Shown piece after piece: positions 63,473 through 64,000 of a stretch of DNA of 64,000 nucleotides. Both the position numbers and the translations under genes were made by a program. Numbering within the stretch: position 1 is the first letter of the stretch; every line of letters begins with the position of its first letter. The notes under the pieces were generated by a model. The model saw only the letters and a list, made by a program, of their open reading frames with translations. It made no database searches and was not told the origin of the DNA. Source of the DNA: Paratinospora sagittata (lineage: Eukaryota > Streptophyta > Magnoliopsida > Ranunculales > Menispermaceae); assembly GCA_035771175.1 (NCBI GenBank), contig CM069590.1:29402821-29466820 (forward strand). The letters run 5' to 3'.

Positions 63473-64000
63473 GGCTTCGAATTGAATCAAAATTGCAATC
63501 TGCCCTGATGTTCAGCTATGTTCTTCATTTTATCCCTTGTGTGCTAAGATTTGCAGAGGCTATCCCTTGTTTAAAACTCTAAGTATATGAAGTGGTCTCG
63601 GTAAGATAACACATCAAAAAGGAACACCTCACCTGTTTTGCATCAAGAACACATCAAACAACAACTTTCGAATTCTACAAAGATCAAGCTCGAAGAACGA
63701 TGACATATCTCATGTTTAACGCATTAGTTTGATCTCTGGTGTGTAGGGTAACCCCTCGATCAATCTTAGCACTAAAACTCTGAAAATTGCAAAGTCTTCA
63801 AAATCACTTTCGATATAGTATTTCAATTTGACAAAAATGTTTTCCGAAAGGTTTTAATCATAATTTTAATGAGTTTTGAATTATTTAAAAGTGTTTATTC
63901 TTGTATCAAAGTGTTTTGAGTCAATGAAATGGTTCTTTAGTGTCAAAATATTAATGTTTCAAAAATAAGGCTATCCAGCAATTGGCACGTCTTAGACTAA
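63473..64000 (+). repeat. Partial satellite unit 76 (528 bp, cut by window end)
   Basis: Class C unit resembling unit 64 (GCCCTGATGTTCAGCTATG, GAACACCTCACCTG, CATGTTTAACGC). It reads normally up to the last base, so the array continues beyond 64000. Confidence 0.95.

Larger units (their letters stand above)
1..64000 (+). repeat. Satellite DNA array, unit about 866 bp, about 75.6 tandem units
   Basis: The whole window is a head-to-tail array of one AT-rich unit. The start motif GGCTTCGAATTG recurs at 6, 873, 1396, 2262, 3129 and onwards to 63473, with no inverted copy and no foreign insertion. Usual unit length is 864-868 bp; exceptions are listed separately. GC is about 32% by hand count over 1-840. 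Units are very similar to one another, differing at scattered linked sites that define classes. Each normal unit has two GAATTC sites (204 and 699 in unit 1), so EcoRI should give fragments of roughly 495 and 371 bp. The array continues past both edges. It is non-coding; a structural role in heterochromatin or centromere is inference from the architecture only. The family is not one I can name. Confidence 0.98.

Noticed and set aside
63400..63582. 60 codon open frame across the junction of units 75 and 76
   Set aside because: It spans a unit boundary, starts at TTG and depends on local variants. No protein feature is visible.
1..64000. CRISPR array or transposon with terminal inverted repeats
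   Set aside because: The repeat has no unique spacers and the units abut directly. No inverted terminal repeats flank the unit and no transposase-like frame exists.

Overview
The window is one unbroken block of satellite DNA. A unit of about 866 bp is repeated head to tail, always in the same orientation, from the first base to the last. The array runs off both edges: base 1 lies five bases before a unit start and base 64000 lies inside a unit. Using the recurring GGCTTCGAATTG (or its variants) as unit start, I count 75 complete units and one partial. Of these, 59 are 864-868 bp, four are 523-524 bp, four are 825 bp, six are 859-861 bp, one is 852 bp and one is 967 bp. I see no gene, RNA gene, transposon, CRISPR array or unique sequence. 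A few 60-65 codon open frames exist but are chance openings in the repeat.

Organism: such an array is typical of eukaryotic nuclear heterochromatin (centromeric, pericentromeric, subtelomeric or sex-chromosome). GC is about 32% (counted over bases 1-840). CpG is only mildly depleted, about 18 in unit 1 against about 23 expected. I do not recognise the satellite family, and the window holds no gene to decide between plant and animal.

Units fall into variant classes by linked diagnostic sites. Class A has AAGCATCTGAAG, ACACATGAA and CAATATAGC. Class B has GCGTCAAG, ATGTCATGTCTAATGC and TTTTATTTTG. Class C has GCATCAAG or GCCTCAAG, CAACAAC or CAACAGC, CATGTTTAACGC and usually TTTCAATTTGAC. Class D has lost 6 bp (TTTATAAGTATCTG) and has a longer A tract. 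Class E has AAGTATCAGAAG. Class N has ACCGCTCGATCACTC. Many units are mosaics.

Layout: 1-5383 mixes A, B and C and includes two short B units. 5384-10566 is a C trimer present twice. 10567-15683 holds N units, with a dimer (period 1733) present twice. 15684-20839 is a trimer (period 2558) present twice. 20840-34614 is the D/E region. 34615-41716 is B/C, with a 1389 bp dimer containing short units present twice. 41717-49612 is a C-B-A trimer of about 2.6 kb present three times, with a fourth copy at 53078-55676. 55677-63472 is mainly A-C dimers (1733 bp). The last 528 bases begin another C unit.

The picture is of a young, actively rearranging satellite. Multi-unit blocks duplicate by unequal exchange, and small deletions arise between short direct repeats and then spread with those blocks. 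Each unit also carries several dyad symmetries, some of which differ between classes.
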